Part shown: positions 11,802-20,003 of the stretch, piece after piece
Position numbering within the stretch: the stretch's first letter is position 1
How the letters are laid out: every line of letters begins with the position of its first letter
Assembly: GCA_017302615.1 (NCBI GenBank)
Contig: JAFLDB010000007.1
Location: 62,001 to 126,000, forward strand
Source: Sphingomonadales bacterium
Lineage (GTDB): Bacteria > Pseudomonadota > Alphaproteobacteria > Sphingomonadales > Sphingomonadaceae
Length of the DNA stretch: 64,000 bases
Direction of reading: 5' to 3'
The notes under the pieces: generated by a model
What the model was told of the DNA's origin: nothing
What the model saw: the letters and a program-made list of their open reading frames with translations, nothing else
Database searches by the model: none
Program-made: the position numbers and the translations under genes

Positions 11802-12581
11802 TTAACCGGGGGAAGCGGCTGATCCGGCCAGCAGTCCGCCATCGATCGACAGTTCGCTGCCGGTGACATAGCCGGCTTCATCCGAGGCCAGCAGCACGGC
11901 CAGCGCGGCGACTTCCTCGGGCCGGCCAAACCGCCTGAGCGGCGTATCCGCAACCAGCGCCGCCATCCGCTCGGCCCGGTCCGGCCCGTCGCCCAGCATG
12001 GGTTCCCACATCTCGGTCAGGACGGCAGCGGGGTGGATCGAATTGCAGCGGATCGCCCAGCCCTGCTGCGCGCAATAGAGCGCGACCGACTTGGTGTGGT
12101 TGCGGATCGCCGCCTTGGAACTGGCATAGGCTGCCGCACCCGGAATACCGACCAGACCGGACCGGGACGAGATGTTGATGATCGATCCCGCGCCCTTGGC
12201 CTTCATCGCCCCGATCGCATAGCGGCAGCCGAGGAATGTGCCGTCAAGGTTGGTGGCATGAACCGCGCGCCAGTCCGACAGGCTGGCATGTTCGGGGTCG
12301 TGCGGGCCGGCCCTGTCCTCGAAGCCGGTGATCCCGGCGTTGTTGACCACCACGTCGACGCTGGGGACCTGCGCGGCAAGGGCGGCCCAATCGGCCTCGA
12401 TGCGCACATCGAGCGGCAGGAAGCGGCAGCCGATGTCCGCCGCGGCGGCGGTGCCCAGTGGCTCATCGATATCGGTCAGGATGACAGTTGCGCCTTCGCG
12501 CTGGAAGGCTTCACAGATTGCGCGGCCGATCCCGCGCGCGGCGCCGGTGACGACGCAGATTTTCCCGGAAAGACGGGGCAT
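11802..12581 (-). CDS. Short-chain dehydrogenase/reductase (classical SDR)
   Basis: About 259 residues. It has the NAD(P)-binding motif [11 protein letters not shown] near residue 12, NNAG in the fourth strand, a catalytic Ser in INISSRSG, and YASSK (YxxxK). The motif LTDIDEP after beta-2, with an acidic residue, points to NAD(H) preference. Substrate unknown; the SPG-type C-terminus and [10 protein letters not shown] are common to many hydroxysteroid- or cyclohexanol-type SDRs. The ATG at 12581 starts right at the Rossmann domain; a longer start would add only unrelated residues. No obvious operon partner. Confidence 0.9.
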   Translation of the reverse strand: MPRLSGKICVVTGAARGIGRAICEAFQREGATVILTDIDEPLGTAAAADIGCRFLPLDVRIEADWAALAAQVPSVDVVVNNAGITGFEDRAGPHDPEHASLSDWRAVHATNLDGTFLGCRYAIGAMKAKGAGSIINISSRSGLVGIPGAAAYASSKAAIRNHTKSVALYCAQQGWAIRCNSIHPAAVLTEMWEPMLGDGPDRAERMAALVADTPLRRFGRPEEVAALAVLLASDEAGYVTGSELSIDGGLLAGSAASPG

Positions 12582-12727
12582 GGCAGTTCCTTGTGGAAGC
12601 AAATGGTGTGGATGCAATTGGTCGGCTGGCGGCGTGGCTGGCCGCCGGTTAGGGTTTCATCCGCCGGGGCGGTGTCACTGGACCAATTGAGGAACTCCTG
12701 CCGGTTGCGGGAGACAGAATAGCGCGA

Positions 12728-14146
12728 TCAGGCCGCGTCGCCAATCCCCAGCTCGCCCAGCTTGCGGTAGAGCGTGGAGCGGCCAATGCCGAGCCGGCGG
12801 GCAACTTCGGTCATGCGTCCGCGATAGTGTCCGATGGCCAGGCGGATCACGTCGGCCTCGATTTCTTCCAGCGGGCGCAGGTTGCCATCCGGGGTGTAGA
12901 GCATGACGCCGACCCCTTCCTGGACCGGCGCCTGATGGGCGCTCTCGCTGCCCAGCAGGTCGGACAATTGCGGGAAATCCTCGGCGGTCAGCGCATCGCC
13001 GTCGCAGAACACCGCGGCCCGGAACAGCACGGCCTGAAGCTGGCGGACATTGCCGGGCCAGTCATAGGCGGCCAGCAACGCCAGCGCGCCATCGGTAATC
13101 CCCAGCGGTCGCAGCCCGGGTTGCTCTCCGATGCGGGCGAGGAAATGGCGGGCGAGCGCGGCAATATCCCCGGCCCGCTCGCGCAGGGGCGGCAGATGCA
13201 CCGTAACCGGGGCAATCGCGGCATGAAGCTCGCGCAGGAAGTGTCCGGCCTCGGCCAGGTCCTTCAGCGGCAGGTTGCTGGCGGCAATCAGGCGGACATC
13301 GATCCGGAACGAGTGGCGCGCGCCGATCGGCCGAACATCGCCGCGCCGGATCGAATCGAGCAGTCGTTCCTGTACGCTGAGTGGCAGGCGGTCGATCTCG
13401 TCTATCGCCAGAGTGCCGCCGTCTGCATGTTGAAGGGCCCCGATGTGCCGGTCGAATGCCCCTGGAAAGGCCCCTTTCTCATGCCCGAACAGCGCGGATT
13501 CGACCGAATTCGCCGGAATCGCGCCGACATTGATCAACCGGAACGGCAACTTGGCCCGCGGACTCGCAGCCTGCATTGCCCGGATCACCATTTCCTTGCC
13601 GGTCCCGCTTTCCCCCTCGATCAGCACCGGGCCATGCCCCCGCGCGGCCTTTGCCGCTACGGCAAGCGCTGTCCGAAAGGCCGGAGCGGCGCCGATCATC
13701 GCATCGAAATCGGGCGTGGTCGGCATCTTTTCAGTGAGCGGCTGAAGCTCGTCACGCGGGGCTTCGCGGGTGGTTGCCATGCGCAGCGCCTGCATCAGCC
13801 GGTCAGGCGCAACCGGCTTGACGAGGTAGTCGGTCGCCCCGGCGCGCATAGCCTCTACGGCGAGGAGCGGCGAGGCGCTGGTGGTCAGCATCAGGATCGG
13901 CAGGGCCGGGCGGCGGCTGCGCAGTTCAGCGATCAGGCTGCAGGCTTCATCGCCCGGAACCCATTGATCCAGCACGATTGCATTGAGCTGCATGCCCTGC
14001 CGGGTGCCGAGCGTGGCGATGGCGGTTTCGCTGTCCTTGACGACCAGCGTGCGCCAGCCCTCGCGCGCGGCAAGCGCGGTGATTAGCCGGCTCTGCGCCG
14101 GCTCATCGTCGATCAGCATCAAGAGGCGCTGCTCGATTTCCGCCAT
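12728..14146 (-). CDS. NtrC-family response regulator with degenerate sigma54-contact loop
   Basis: About 472 residues: receiver domain (acidic pair D13/D14, phospho-acceptor D60, K110), AAA+ domain (Walker A GESGTGKE at 178-185, Walker B GGTLAIDEI at 243-251, WPGNVRQL at 363) and Fis-type helix-turn-helix at the C-terminus (MTEVARRLGIGRSTLYRKL). The loop that contacts sigma54, normally GAFTGA, reads GAFPGA at 225-230. The usual FREDLYYRL arginine-finger block is replaced by FLRELHAAI. It therefore may not activate sigma54 promoters and may work as a conventional regulator. ATG 14146 with AGGA just upstream. Confidence 0.88.
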   Translation of the reverse strand: MAEIEQRLLMLIDDEPAQSRLITALAAREGWRTLVVKDSETAIATLGTRQGMQLNAIVLDQWVPGDEACSLIAELRSRRPALPILMLTTSASPLLAVEAMRAGATDYLVKPVAPDRLMQALRMATTREAPRDELQPLTEKMPTTPDFDAMIGAAPAFRTALAVAAKAARGHGPVLIEGESGTGKEMVIRAMQAASPRAKLPFRLINVGAIPANSVESALFGHEKGAFPGAFDRHIGALQHADGGTLAIDEIDRLPLSVQERLLDSIRRGDVRPIGARHSFRIDVRLIAASNLPLKDLAEAGHFLRELHAAIAPVTVHLPPLRERAGDIAALARHFLARIGEQPGLRPLGITDGALALLAAYDWPGNVRQLQAVLFRAAVFCDGDALTAEDFPQLSDLLGSESAHQAPVQEGVGVMLYTPDGNLRPLEEIEADVIRLAIGHYRGRMTEVARRLGIGRSTLYRKLGELGIGDAA

Positions 14147-14320
14147 GGTTCCTGCCAATTGCCCCCAACTCGTGAAGGCCCCGCATAGGCAATTTGGGTA
14201 AAGTTCCGATTAAGGCTGCGAATTGGCGGCAATTGGGCGGGCTTGGGCCTTGAGCATCATCCGAATGCCCGATAGAGGTCGGCCAAACACACACTCAACC
14301 TGCACACCAAGGGTACACAA
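14147..14320. promoter_or_regulatory. Divergent intergenic region with repeated CAATT motifs
   Basis: This spacer separates the response regulator from the CoxIV-like gene. It contains four copies of a GCAATT/CCAATT core: GCCAATTGC at 14153-14161, GGCAATTTGGG at 14189-14199, and a pair at 14219-14238. The relatively AT-rich stretch 14189-14212 could hold a promoter. A regulator binding site is possible, perhaps autoregulation by the adjacent response regulator, but that is only an inference from position. Confidence 0.35.
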
Positions 14321-14446
14321 ATGGCCAGCGGCAACGACATGAAGGCACATGAATCGACCTACTCCGGCTTCACCAGCCTGGTGAAGTGGGGGACCATCGC
14401 GACCATCCTGGTCACCGCCTTCGTCCTCTACATGATCACCAAGTAA
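14321..14446 (+). CDS. aa3-type cytochrome c oxidase subunit IV-like small membrane protein
   Basis: 41 residues: a short hydrophilic N-terminus (ASGNDMKAHESTYSGF), then one membrane helix, TIATILVTAFVLYMIT, ending in K. This layout matches the bacterial aa3-type oxidase subunit IV family (COX4_pro_2): a single-helix accessory subunit with conserved H-x-x-T-Y-x-G-F. It is too short for usual ORF cut-offs. It sits 14 bp ahead of pntAA, so it is likely co-transcribed with transhydrogenase rather than with oxidase genes, an arrangement I recall from sphingomonads. Confidence 0.75.
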   Translation: MASGNDMKAHESTYSGFTSLVKWGTIATILVTAFVLYMITK

Positions 14447-14460
14447 GAGCTGCGGTTCCG

Positions 14461-15576
14461 GTGCGGATCGCGGTCCTGAAGGAAACCGCGAACGGGGAAT
14501 CCCGTGTTGCGGCCAGCCCTGAAACGGTGAAGAAATTCATCGCGCTGGGCGCAAGCGTGGCGGTCCAGGCCGGAGCGGGCGAAGGGGCATCGGTCAGCGA
14601 TGCCGAATTCGCCGCTGCCGGGGCCGAAGTGACGAAGGACGCGGCCAAGGGCGCCGACATCGTGCTCGGCGTGCAGGGCCCCGATCCCAAAGCGCTGAAG
14701 GGCGCCAACCCCGGCGCGTGGATCGTCGCCGGGCTGGACCCGTTCGGCCAGCGGGCCCGGGTGGATGACTATGCCAAGGCCGGGTTTGAAGCCCTGGCGA
14801 TGGAATTCATGCCGCGGATCACCCGTGCGCAGAGCATGGACATTCTTTCCAGCCAGTCGAACCTGGCCGGGTACAAGGCGGTGATCGAGGCGGCCAATGC
14901 CTATGGCCGCGCGTTCCCGATGATGATGACCGCGGCCGGCACGGTCAGCGCCGCCAAGTGCTTCGTCATGGGCGTGGGTGTCGCCGGCCTTCAGGCGATC
15001 GCCACGGCGCGGCGGCTTGGCGCGCAGGTTTCGGCCACCGATGTGCGCTCCGCCACCAAAGAACAGATCCAGTCGCTGGGTGCCAAGCCGATCTTCGTCG
15101 AAAGCGTGGCAGGGATCGAGGGTGAGGGCGCGGGCGGCTATGCCACGGAAATGTCAGAAGAATACCAGAAGGCCCAGGCCGAGCTGGTTTCCAGCCACAT
15201 CGCCAAGCAGGACATCGTCATCACCACTGCGCTGATCCCGGGCCGGGCCGCGCCGCGTCTGATTTCCGACGCGCAGATCGCGACGATGAAGCCCGGCAGC
15301 GTGATCTTCGATCTCGCCGTCGCTCAGGGCGGCAACGTCGAAGGCAGCAAGCCGGACGAGGTCGTGGTCAGGCACGGCGTCAAGATCATCGGCTGGGCCA
15401 ACACCCCGGCGCACCTCGCGGCTGACGCATCGGCGCTGTTTGCCCGCAACCTCTACAACTTCCTGTCAGCCTTCTGGGACAAGGAGCAGGGAAAACCGGT
15501 GCTGGACGAGGAAATCGGCAATGCCATCCGCCTGACGCATGGCGGCAAAGTGGTGAACGAAAGGCTGCTGGGTTGA
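14461..15576 (+). CDS. pntAA: NAD(P) transhydrogenase subunit alpha part 1
   Basis: About 371 residues from the GTG at 14461. This soluble NAD(H)-binding domain I of proton-translocating transhydrogenase resembles alanine dehydrogenase: IAVLKETANGESRVAASPETV, QSNLAGYKAV, VMGVGVAGLQAIATARRLGAQVSATDVR and VIFDLAVAQGGNVEGSK. The RQD-loop equivalent and the mobile loop GYATEMSEEYQKAQ are present. The membrane part of alpha is a separate gene (pntAB), as in Rhodospirillum and other alphaproteobacteria. An in-frame upstream ATG would overlap the CoxIV-like gene and is rejected. Confidence 0.95.
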   Translation: MRIAVLKETANGESRVAASPETVKKFIALGASVAVQAGAGEGASVSDAEFAAAGAEVTKDAAKGADIVLGVQGPDPKALKGANPGAWIVAGLDPFGQRARVDDYAKAGFEALAMEFMPRITRAQSMDILSSQSNLAGYKAVIEAANAYGRAFPMMMTAAGTVSAAKCFVMGVGVAGLQAIATARRLGAQVSATDVRSATKEQIQSLGAKPIFVESVAGIEGEGAGGYATEMSEEYQKAQAELVSSHIAKQDIVITTALIPGRAAPRLISDAQIATMKPGSVIFDLAVAQGGNVEGSKPDEVVVRHGVKIIGWANTPAHLAADASALFARNLYNFLSAFWDKEQGKPVLDEEIGNAIRLTHGGKVVNERLLG

Positions 15577-15965
15577 GCCTGCTGGCCGCCGCGCTGGTGC
15601 TGCTGGCCGATGCGCCCGTGGCGGCAACCCCCGCTTCGCCCCCTGCTGCCGCTCCGGCAAAGTTTGCTGACATCAATGGCGGCTGGACGGTCGACCTGCG
15701 GGTCGATCTGGCCGATGCGGCCTATACCCAGCCGATGGACCTGGCGATTGCCGACGATGGCACCATAACCGGAAGCTTCTATCAAAGCGAGATTCTGGCC
15801 GGCAAGGCCGGGCGCGCGCAGGGCCGAACCTGCATCGCGTTCCGGACCACCGACGGTCAGGGTCTCTATCACACATCGGCCTGTCTGGTTGACGGGCGGA
15901 TGGTCGGACAAACCTGGGCAGAGGGGCGCAGCTTTGTGCTTCCCTGGACTGCGGAGCGGCGCTGA
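15573..15965 (+). CDS. Secreted protein of unknown function between pntAA and pntAB
   Basis: 130 residues from a TTG overlapping the pntAA stop (TTGA). It has an N-terminal hydrophobic segment (LLAAALVLLADAPVAA) and a Pro/Ala linker, then a beta-rich domain, INGGWTVDLRVDLADAAYTQPMDLAIADDGTITGSFYQSE. This looks like a small lipocalin-like or immunoglobulin-like fold but no family is recognised. It is embedded within the transhydrogenase operon, 2 bp before pntAB, and is presumably co-expressed. Confidence 0.65.
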   Translation: MSLLAAALVLLADAPVAATPASPPAAAPAKFADINGGWTVDLRVDLADAAYTQPMDLAIADDGTITGSFYQSEILAGKAGRAQGRTCIAFRTTDGQGLYHTSACLVDGRMVGQTWAEGRSFVLPWTAERR

Positions 15966-15967
15966 AA

Positions 15968-16255
15968 ATGGACTTCATCTCGATCCTGTCGATCTTCGTG
16001 CTGGCCTGTTTCGTGGGCTATTACGTGGTCTGGTCGGTCACCCCGGCGCTGCACACGCCGTTGATGGCGGTGACCAACGCGATCTCCTCGGTGATCGTGG
16101 TCGGCGCGCTGATTGCCTCTGCGGCGGCGGGTAGCGCCACTTCGAAATGGCTGGGACTGCTGGCGGTGGTGCTGGCCAGCGTCAACATTTTCGGCGGGTT
16201 CGCGGTAACGGCGCGGATGCTGGCGATGTACAAGAAGAAGGAGGAGAAGAAGTGA
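15968..16255 (+). CDS. pntAB: NAD(P) transhydrogenase subunit alpha part 2
   Basis: 95 residues with three to four membrane helices (FISILSIFVLACFVGYYVVW, ISSVIVVGALIASAAAG, WLGLLAVVLASVNIFGGFAV) and a basic tail MYKKKEEKK. The sequence VTPALHTPLMAVTNAISSVIVVGAL is the signature of the transhydrogenase domain II alpha-side helices that form half of the proton channel. Its stop shares a base with the pntB ATG. Confidence 0.95.
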   Translation: MDFISILSIFVLACFVGYYVVWSVTPALHTPLMAVTNAISSVIVVGALIASAAAGSATSKWLGLLAVVLASVNIFGGFAVTARMLAMYKKKEEKK

Positions 16256-17757
16256 TGAGCCTCTCGCTCCTCTCCGCCGCGGCTGCCGGCCACAGCGCCA
16301 CTCCGGCCTGGGCGATGCTGGCCTATCTCGCCTCGGGCGTGCTGTTCATCCTAGCGCTGCGCGGGCTGTCTAGCCCCGGCACCAGTCGCGCGGGCAACCG
16401 CTATGGCATGATCGGGATGACGATTGCGGTAGTGACCACGCTGCTGGTTCATCCGCCGCTGATGACCGATTGGCTCAAGTGTGGATCGTCATGCGACAAT
16501 GCGGTCGCCGTGCTCGACACGCTGGGCTTGGTCGAGATTCTGGCCGCCATTGCCATCGGTGGCGGCATCGGCTGGTTCATTGCCCGGCGCATCGCCATGA
16601 CTGACATGCCGCAACTGGTGGCGGCGTTTCACAGCCTCGTCGGCCTTGCTGCCGTGCTGGTCGGCTGGGCGGCCTACCTGAACCCGGAAGCCTTCGGGAT
16701 TGTCGGGGCGGACGGGCAGATCAACCCGGTTTCGCGGCTGGAACTGGGCCTTGGCATTGCCATCGGCGCGATCACTTTCAGTGGCTCGGTCATCGCCTTC
16801 CTGAAGCTGGCCGGCAAGATGAGCGGCGCACCGATCCTGCTGCCGGCGCGGCACGTGATCAACCTGGGCACGCTGCTGGCGATCTTGGGCCTGACCGGTT
16901 TCTTCATGATCGACCAGAGCCTGTGGGTGATTGCGACGATCACCGTGCTGGCCTTCCTGATCGGCTTCCTGCTGATCATCCCGATCGGCGGGGCGGACAT
17001 GCCGGTGGTCGTCTCGATGCTCAATTCCTACTCGGGCTGGGCGGCCGCGGCGATGGGCTTTACCCTGTCCAATTCCGCGATGATCATCACCGGAGCGCTG
17101 GTCGGCTCGTCGGGCGCGATCCTGTCCTACATCATGTGCAAGGCGATGAACCGCGGGTTCCTGAGCGTCATTGCCGGCGGGTTCGGCGCGGAAGCGGCAG
17201 CCAGCGGAGAGGTCCGCGAGCAGCGGCCGTGGAAGCGTGGCAGCGCCGAGGACGCGGCCTATATGCTGGGCGAGGCCGAAAAGGTCATTATCATCCCCGG
17301 ATACGGCATGGCGGTGTCCCAGGCGCAGCACGCGCTGCGCGAAATGGGCGACCTGCTGAAGGCCAAGGGCGTGGAAGTGAAATACGCCATCCACCCCGTC
17401 GCGGGGCGAATGCCCGGCCACATGAACGTGCTGCTGGCCGAAGCCAACGTGCCTTATGACGAAGTGTTCGAGCTGGAGGACATCAACAGCGAATTCGCCA
17501 CGGCCGATGTCGCCTTCATCATCGGCGCCAACGACGTGGTAAATCCGGCGGCCAAGACCGACAAGTCATCGCCGATCTACGGCATGCCGGTGTTCGATGT
17601 GGACAAGGCCAAGCAGGTGTTCTTCATCAAGCGCAGCATGGGCGGCGTTGGCTATGCGGGCGTCGACAACGACGTGTTCTATATGGACCAGACCCTGATG
17701 CTGCTGGCCGACGCCAAGAAGATGGTCGAGGACATCAATAAGGCACTGGCGCATTAG
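16255..17757 (+). CDS. pntB: NAD(P) transhydrogenase subunit beta
   Basis: About 500 residues. About nine N-terminal membrane helices (domain II, proton translocation) are followed by the soluble NADP(H)-binding domain III from about residue 330: VIIIPGYGMAVSQAQHALREM, IHPVAGRMPGHMNVLLAEANVPYD, FIIGANDVVNPAA and FFIKRSMGGVGYAGVDN. The ATG at 16255 overlaps the pntAB stop. Somewhat longer than the E. coli protein at the N-terminus. Complete operon: CoxIV-like, pntAA, secreted protein, pntAB, pntB. It uses the proton gradient to make NADPH from NADH. Confidence 0.96.
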   Translation: MSLSLLSAAAAGHSATPAWAMLAYLASGVLFILALRGLSSPGTSRAGNRYGMIGMTIAVVTTLLVHPPLMTDWLKCGSSCDNAVAVLDTLGLVEILAAIAIGGGIGWFIARRIAMTDMPQLVAAFHSLVGLAAVLVGWAAYLNPEAFGIVGADGQINPVSRLELGLGIAIGAITFSGSVIAFLKLAGKMSGAPILLPARHVINLGTLLAILGLTGFFMIDQSLWVIATITVLAFLIGFLLIIPIGGADMPVVVSMLNSYSGWAAAAMGFTLSNSAMIITGALVGSSGAILSYIMCKAMNRGFLSVIAGGFGAEAAASGEVREQRPWKRGSAEDAAYMLGEAEKVIIIPGYGMAVSQAQHALREMGDLLKAKGVEVKYAIHPVAGRMPGHMNVLLAEANVPYDEVFELEDINSEFATADVAFIIGANDVVNPAAKTDKSSPIYGMPVFDVDKAKQVFFIKRSMGGVGYAGVDNDVFYMDQTLMLLADAKKMVEDINKALAH

Positions 17758-17780
17758 GTCCTGACTCTGGGGCATTGGCC

Positions 17781-18299
17781 CTAGGGCGCGGGCGGGGCGG
17801 CCTGCTCCGGGGCAGGTGCGGTCGGGGTATACTCCTGCAGCGCGATCGCCTTGTAATCGTCCATGAAATAGGTCGTCATCGTGGCTGCTGCGACCCCGCC
17901 GAGCATGAACAGCCAGATCAGCCAAGTGCCAAAGGCCAACATGAACGCGCCGCCGATCACGATCAGGATCGCGCCATTGCTTTGCAGCGCGGCAAGATAG
18001 CCGATGATCGCCTGTTGCCGGGGGGTCAGGTAATAGAGATCGTAGGGCCGGGCCGAGAGCTTGATGAATGGCTCCAGCTGGCTGGCAGTCATCAGCGCAT
18101 GGCCATCCTCGGTTATGTCCGGGCCGATGAAGCGGGTCAGCAGGGACTGTCCGATTGTCCAGACGTCAAACCGCAGCGCGGGCAGTTCCGGCAGCTGGAT
18201 CTTGCTCAGCCGGCCCGGGCGGGCTTCATCGACCTTTTCCACCACCAGCCGGCCGTCGCGTTCGACCACGGTGTATTCGGGCTGGGGCGGCTCGTTCAT
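17781..18299 (-). CDS. Membrane protein of unknown function
   Basis: 172 residues. A hydrophilic N-terminal half (VVERDGRLVVEKVDEARPGRL, then LTPRQQAIIGYLAAL) is followed by two adjacent membrane helices (AILIVIGGAFMLAFGTWLIWLF and MLGGVAAATMTTYF) and a Pro/Ala-rich tail. It converges on pntB with a 23 bp gap. No family recognised; a two-helix inner-membrane protein is all the sequence supports. Confidence 0.65.
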   Translation of the reverse strand: MNEPPQPEYTVVERDGRLVVEKVDEARPGRLSKIQLPELPALRFDVWTIGQSLLTRFIGPDITEDGHALMTASQLEPFIKLSARPYDLYYLTPRQQAIIGYLAALQSNGAILIVIGGAFMLAFGTWLIWLFMLGGVAAATMTTYFMDDYKAIALQEYTPTAPAPEQAAPPAP

Positions 18300-18427
18300 G
18301 CCGCGAAGCTAGGCGCTTGCGCCCTGCCTTGACAAGGGCCGGTTCAGCCATGCGAAAGTTGCCGCAGACTATCGGCCCGGCTGCCGGGATTACCGGGGGT
18401 GAAGGCCCCGGCACCAAGGAGTGTTTG

Positions 18428-18742
18428 ATGAAGCGTCTGGTTCCATGTGTTGCGATTGCCCTGCTGGCCGCCTGTTCGCCCAGCAAGCTGGCCTATGGCC
18501 AGGTCAAAAGCGCCATGCTGGAGGCCGGCCTGAGCGAACCCAATGCGGCCTGCATGGCCGAACGGATGACCGACCGGCTCAGCCTGGGCCAACTCAACAA
18601 GCTGCGCCAGCTGAAGGGTGAGAAGCAGAGCCTGGCCGATTACGTCAACTCGGTCCGCCGCGTGGGCGATGCCGAGGCGCTGTCGGTTACCGCCAGCAGC
18701 GCGGCGCTGTGTGCGAGCGGTTTGGCGAAAGAGAAGACGTAG
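18428..18742 (+). CDS. Small lipoprotein of unknown function
   Basis: 104 residues with signal MKRLVPCVAIALLAACSPSK, where LLAAC is a lipobox. The mature domain is helical with two cysteines (NAACMAERMTDRLSL, AALCASGLAKEK), possibly disulfide-linked. AAGGAG lies 8 bases before the ATG. Upstream, TTGACA at 18329-18334 could be a -35 element, but no convincing -10 is visible. No family recognised. Confidence 0.65.
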   Translation: MKRLVPCVAIALLAACSPSKLAYGQVKSAMLEAGLSEPNAACMAERMTDRLSLGQLNKLRQLKGEKQSLADYVNSVRRVGDAEALSVTASSAALCASGLAKEKT

Positions 18743-18797
18743 CCGCCTCCGGGCACCGGGATTGACTTACACCGCTGTCAGTCCATCATCGCTTCCC

Positions 18798-20003
18798 ATG
18801 AGGATGCCCGCACTGCTGATCGCTGCTGCCACGGCGCTTGCCCTGGCTGCTCCCGCCCATGCCAAGACCATTCCGGTCGCCGCCGGAGACGGCGCGCAAG
18901 TCCGCTTGCAGGAAGCCCTGATCCTGGCCGAGCCGGGCGATGTGGTGGAACTGGGCGCGGGGCGCTTTGTGCTGACCGACGGACTGTCGCTCGACGTCAA
19001 GGGCGTAACCGTGCGCGGGCAGGGCATGGACGCGACCGTGCTCGATTTCTCCGGTCAGAAGGGTTCGGGCGAGGGGCTGCTGGTCACTTCCGACGAGGTC
19101 ACCCTGCGCGATTTCGCGGTGGAGAATACCAAGGGTGACGGGATCAAGAGCAAGGGCGCGGACAACATCGTCTATTACCGCGTCCGCGTGACCTGGACCG
19201 GCGGGGCCAAGACCACCAACGGCGCTTACGGGATCTATCCGGTGTCGAGCACCGGGGTGCTGGTCGATGGCTGCAAGGTTTCTGGCGCGAGCGATGCCGG
19301 GATCTATGTCGGCCAGTCGAAGGCGATCACGGTGCGGTATAACTTTGTCGAGAACAACGTGGCCGGGATTGAGATCGAGAACAGCCGCGATGCGCTGGTG
19401 ACCGACAATTTCGTGACCCGCAACACCGGCGGGATCCTGGTGTTCGATCTGCCCAACCTGCCGGTGATGGGCGGGGGGAACACGATCATCAAGAACAACA
19501 CCGTATTTGGCAACGATACGCCGAACTTCGCGCCCAAGGGCAATATCGTGGCCGGAGTGCCGCGCGGCACCGGGATCATGGTGATGGCCAATGAGGGGGT
19601 CTGGATCACTCAGAACCGGATGGCAGACAATCCCACGGCGCATGTGCTGATCGTGGCCTATCCGCAGCCGTTCACCGACAAGACGTACAATCCGCTGCCG
19701 CGATCAGTGGTGATCGAGGAGAACAGCTATGTCGGCGGCGGCGGGGAGCCGCAGATGCCGGGCGGAGCGCAACTGGTCCAGATGCTGGGCGGGCGGCTGC
19801 CGCCGGTGGTGTGGGACGGCGTCGGGCCGAACCAGCCGATCGTGCCGGAAGGCATGTCGTTCCTGTCGCTGGGCCTTCCGGGGCAAGGTGTCGGCATGGC
19901 CGAGGCGCGCCCGGTGATGATCGACGAGCCAAGGCCGGGAGCCATGGTCGCTCCGGGCCGGTTCGGAGCGCCCGCCGCGCTGGACGCCCGCGCCCGGCCA
20001 TGA
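18798..20003 (+). CDS. Parallel beta-helix repeat protein (TIGR03805-type)
   Basis: About 401 residues with signal MRMPALLIAAATALALAAPAHA. The mature protein has right-handed beta-helix coils of the NosD/pectate-lyase kind: GVTVRGQGMDATVLDF, VTLRDFAVENTKGDGIKSKG, GIYVGQSKAITVRYNFVENNVAGIEIENSRDALVTDNFVTRN. It overlaps by 4 bases with a diheme cytochrome gene, exactly the pair described as TIGR03805 plus TIGR03806 families. The joint role is not established; an extracytoplasmic polysaccharide- or substrate-handling function with electron transfer is inferred. Confidence 0.85.
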   Translation: MRMPALLIAAATALALAAPAHAKTIPVAAGDGAQVRLQEALILAEPGDVVELGAGRFVLTDGLSLDVKGVTVRGQGMDATVLDFSGQKGSGEGLLVTSDEVTLRDFAVENTKGDGIKSKGADNIVYYRVRVTWTGGAKTTNGAYGIYPVSSTGVLVDGCKVSGASDAGIYVGQSKAITVRYNFVENNVAGIEIENSRDALVTDNFVTRNTGGILVFDLPNLPVMGGGNTIIKNNTVFGNDTPNFAPKGNIVAGVPRGTGIMVMANEGVWITQNRMADNPTAHVLIVAYPQPFTDKTYNPLPRSVVIEENSYVGGGGEPQMPGGAQLVQMLGGRLPPVVWDGVGPNQPIVPEGMSFLSLGLPGQGVGMAEARPVMIDEPRPGAMVAPGRFGAPAALDARARP

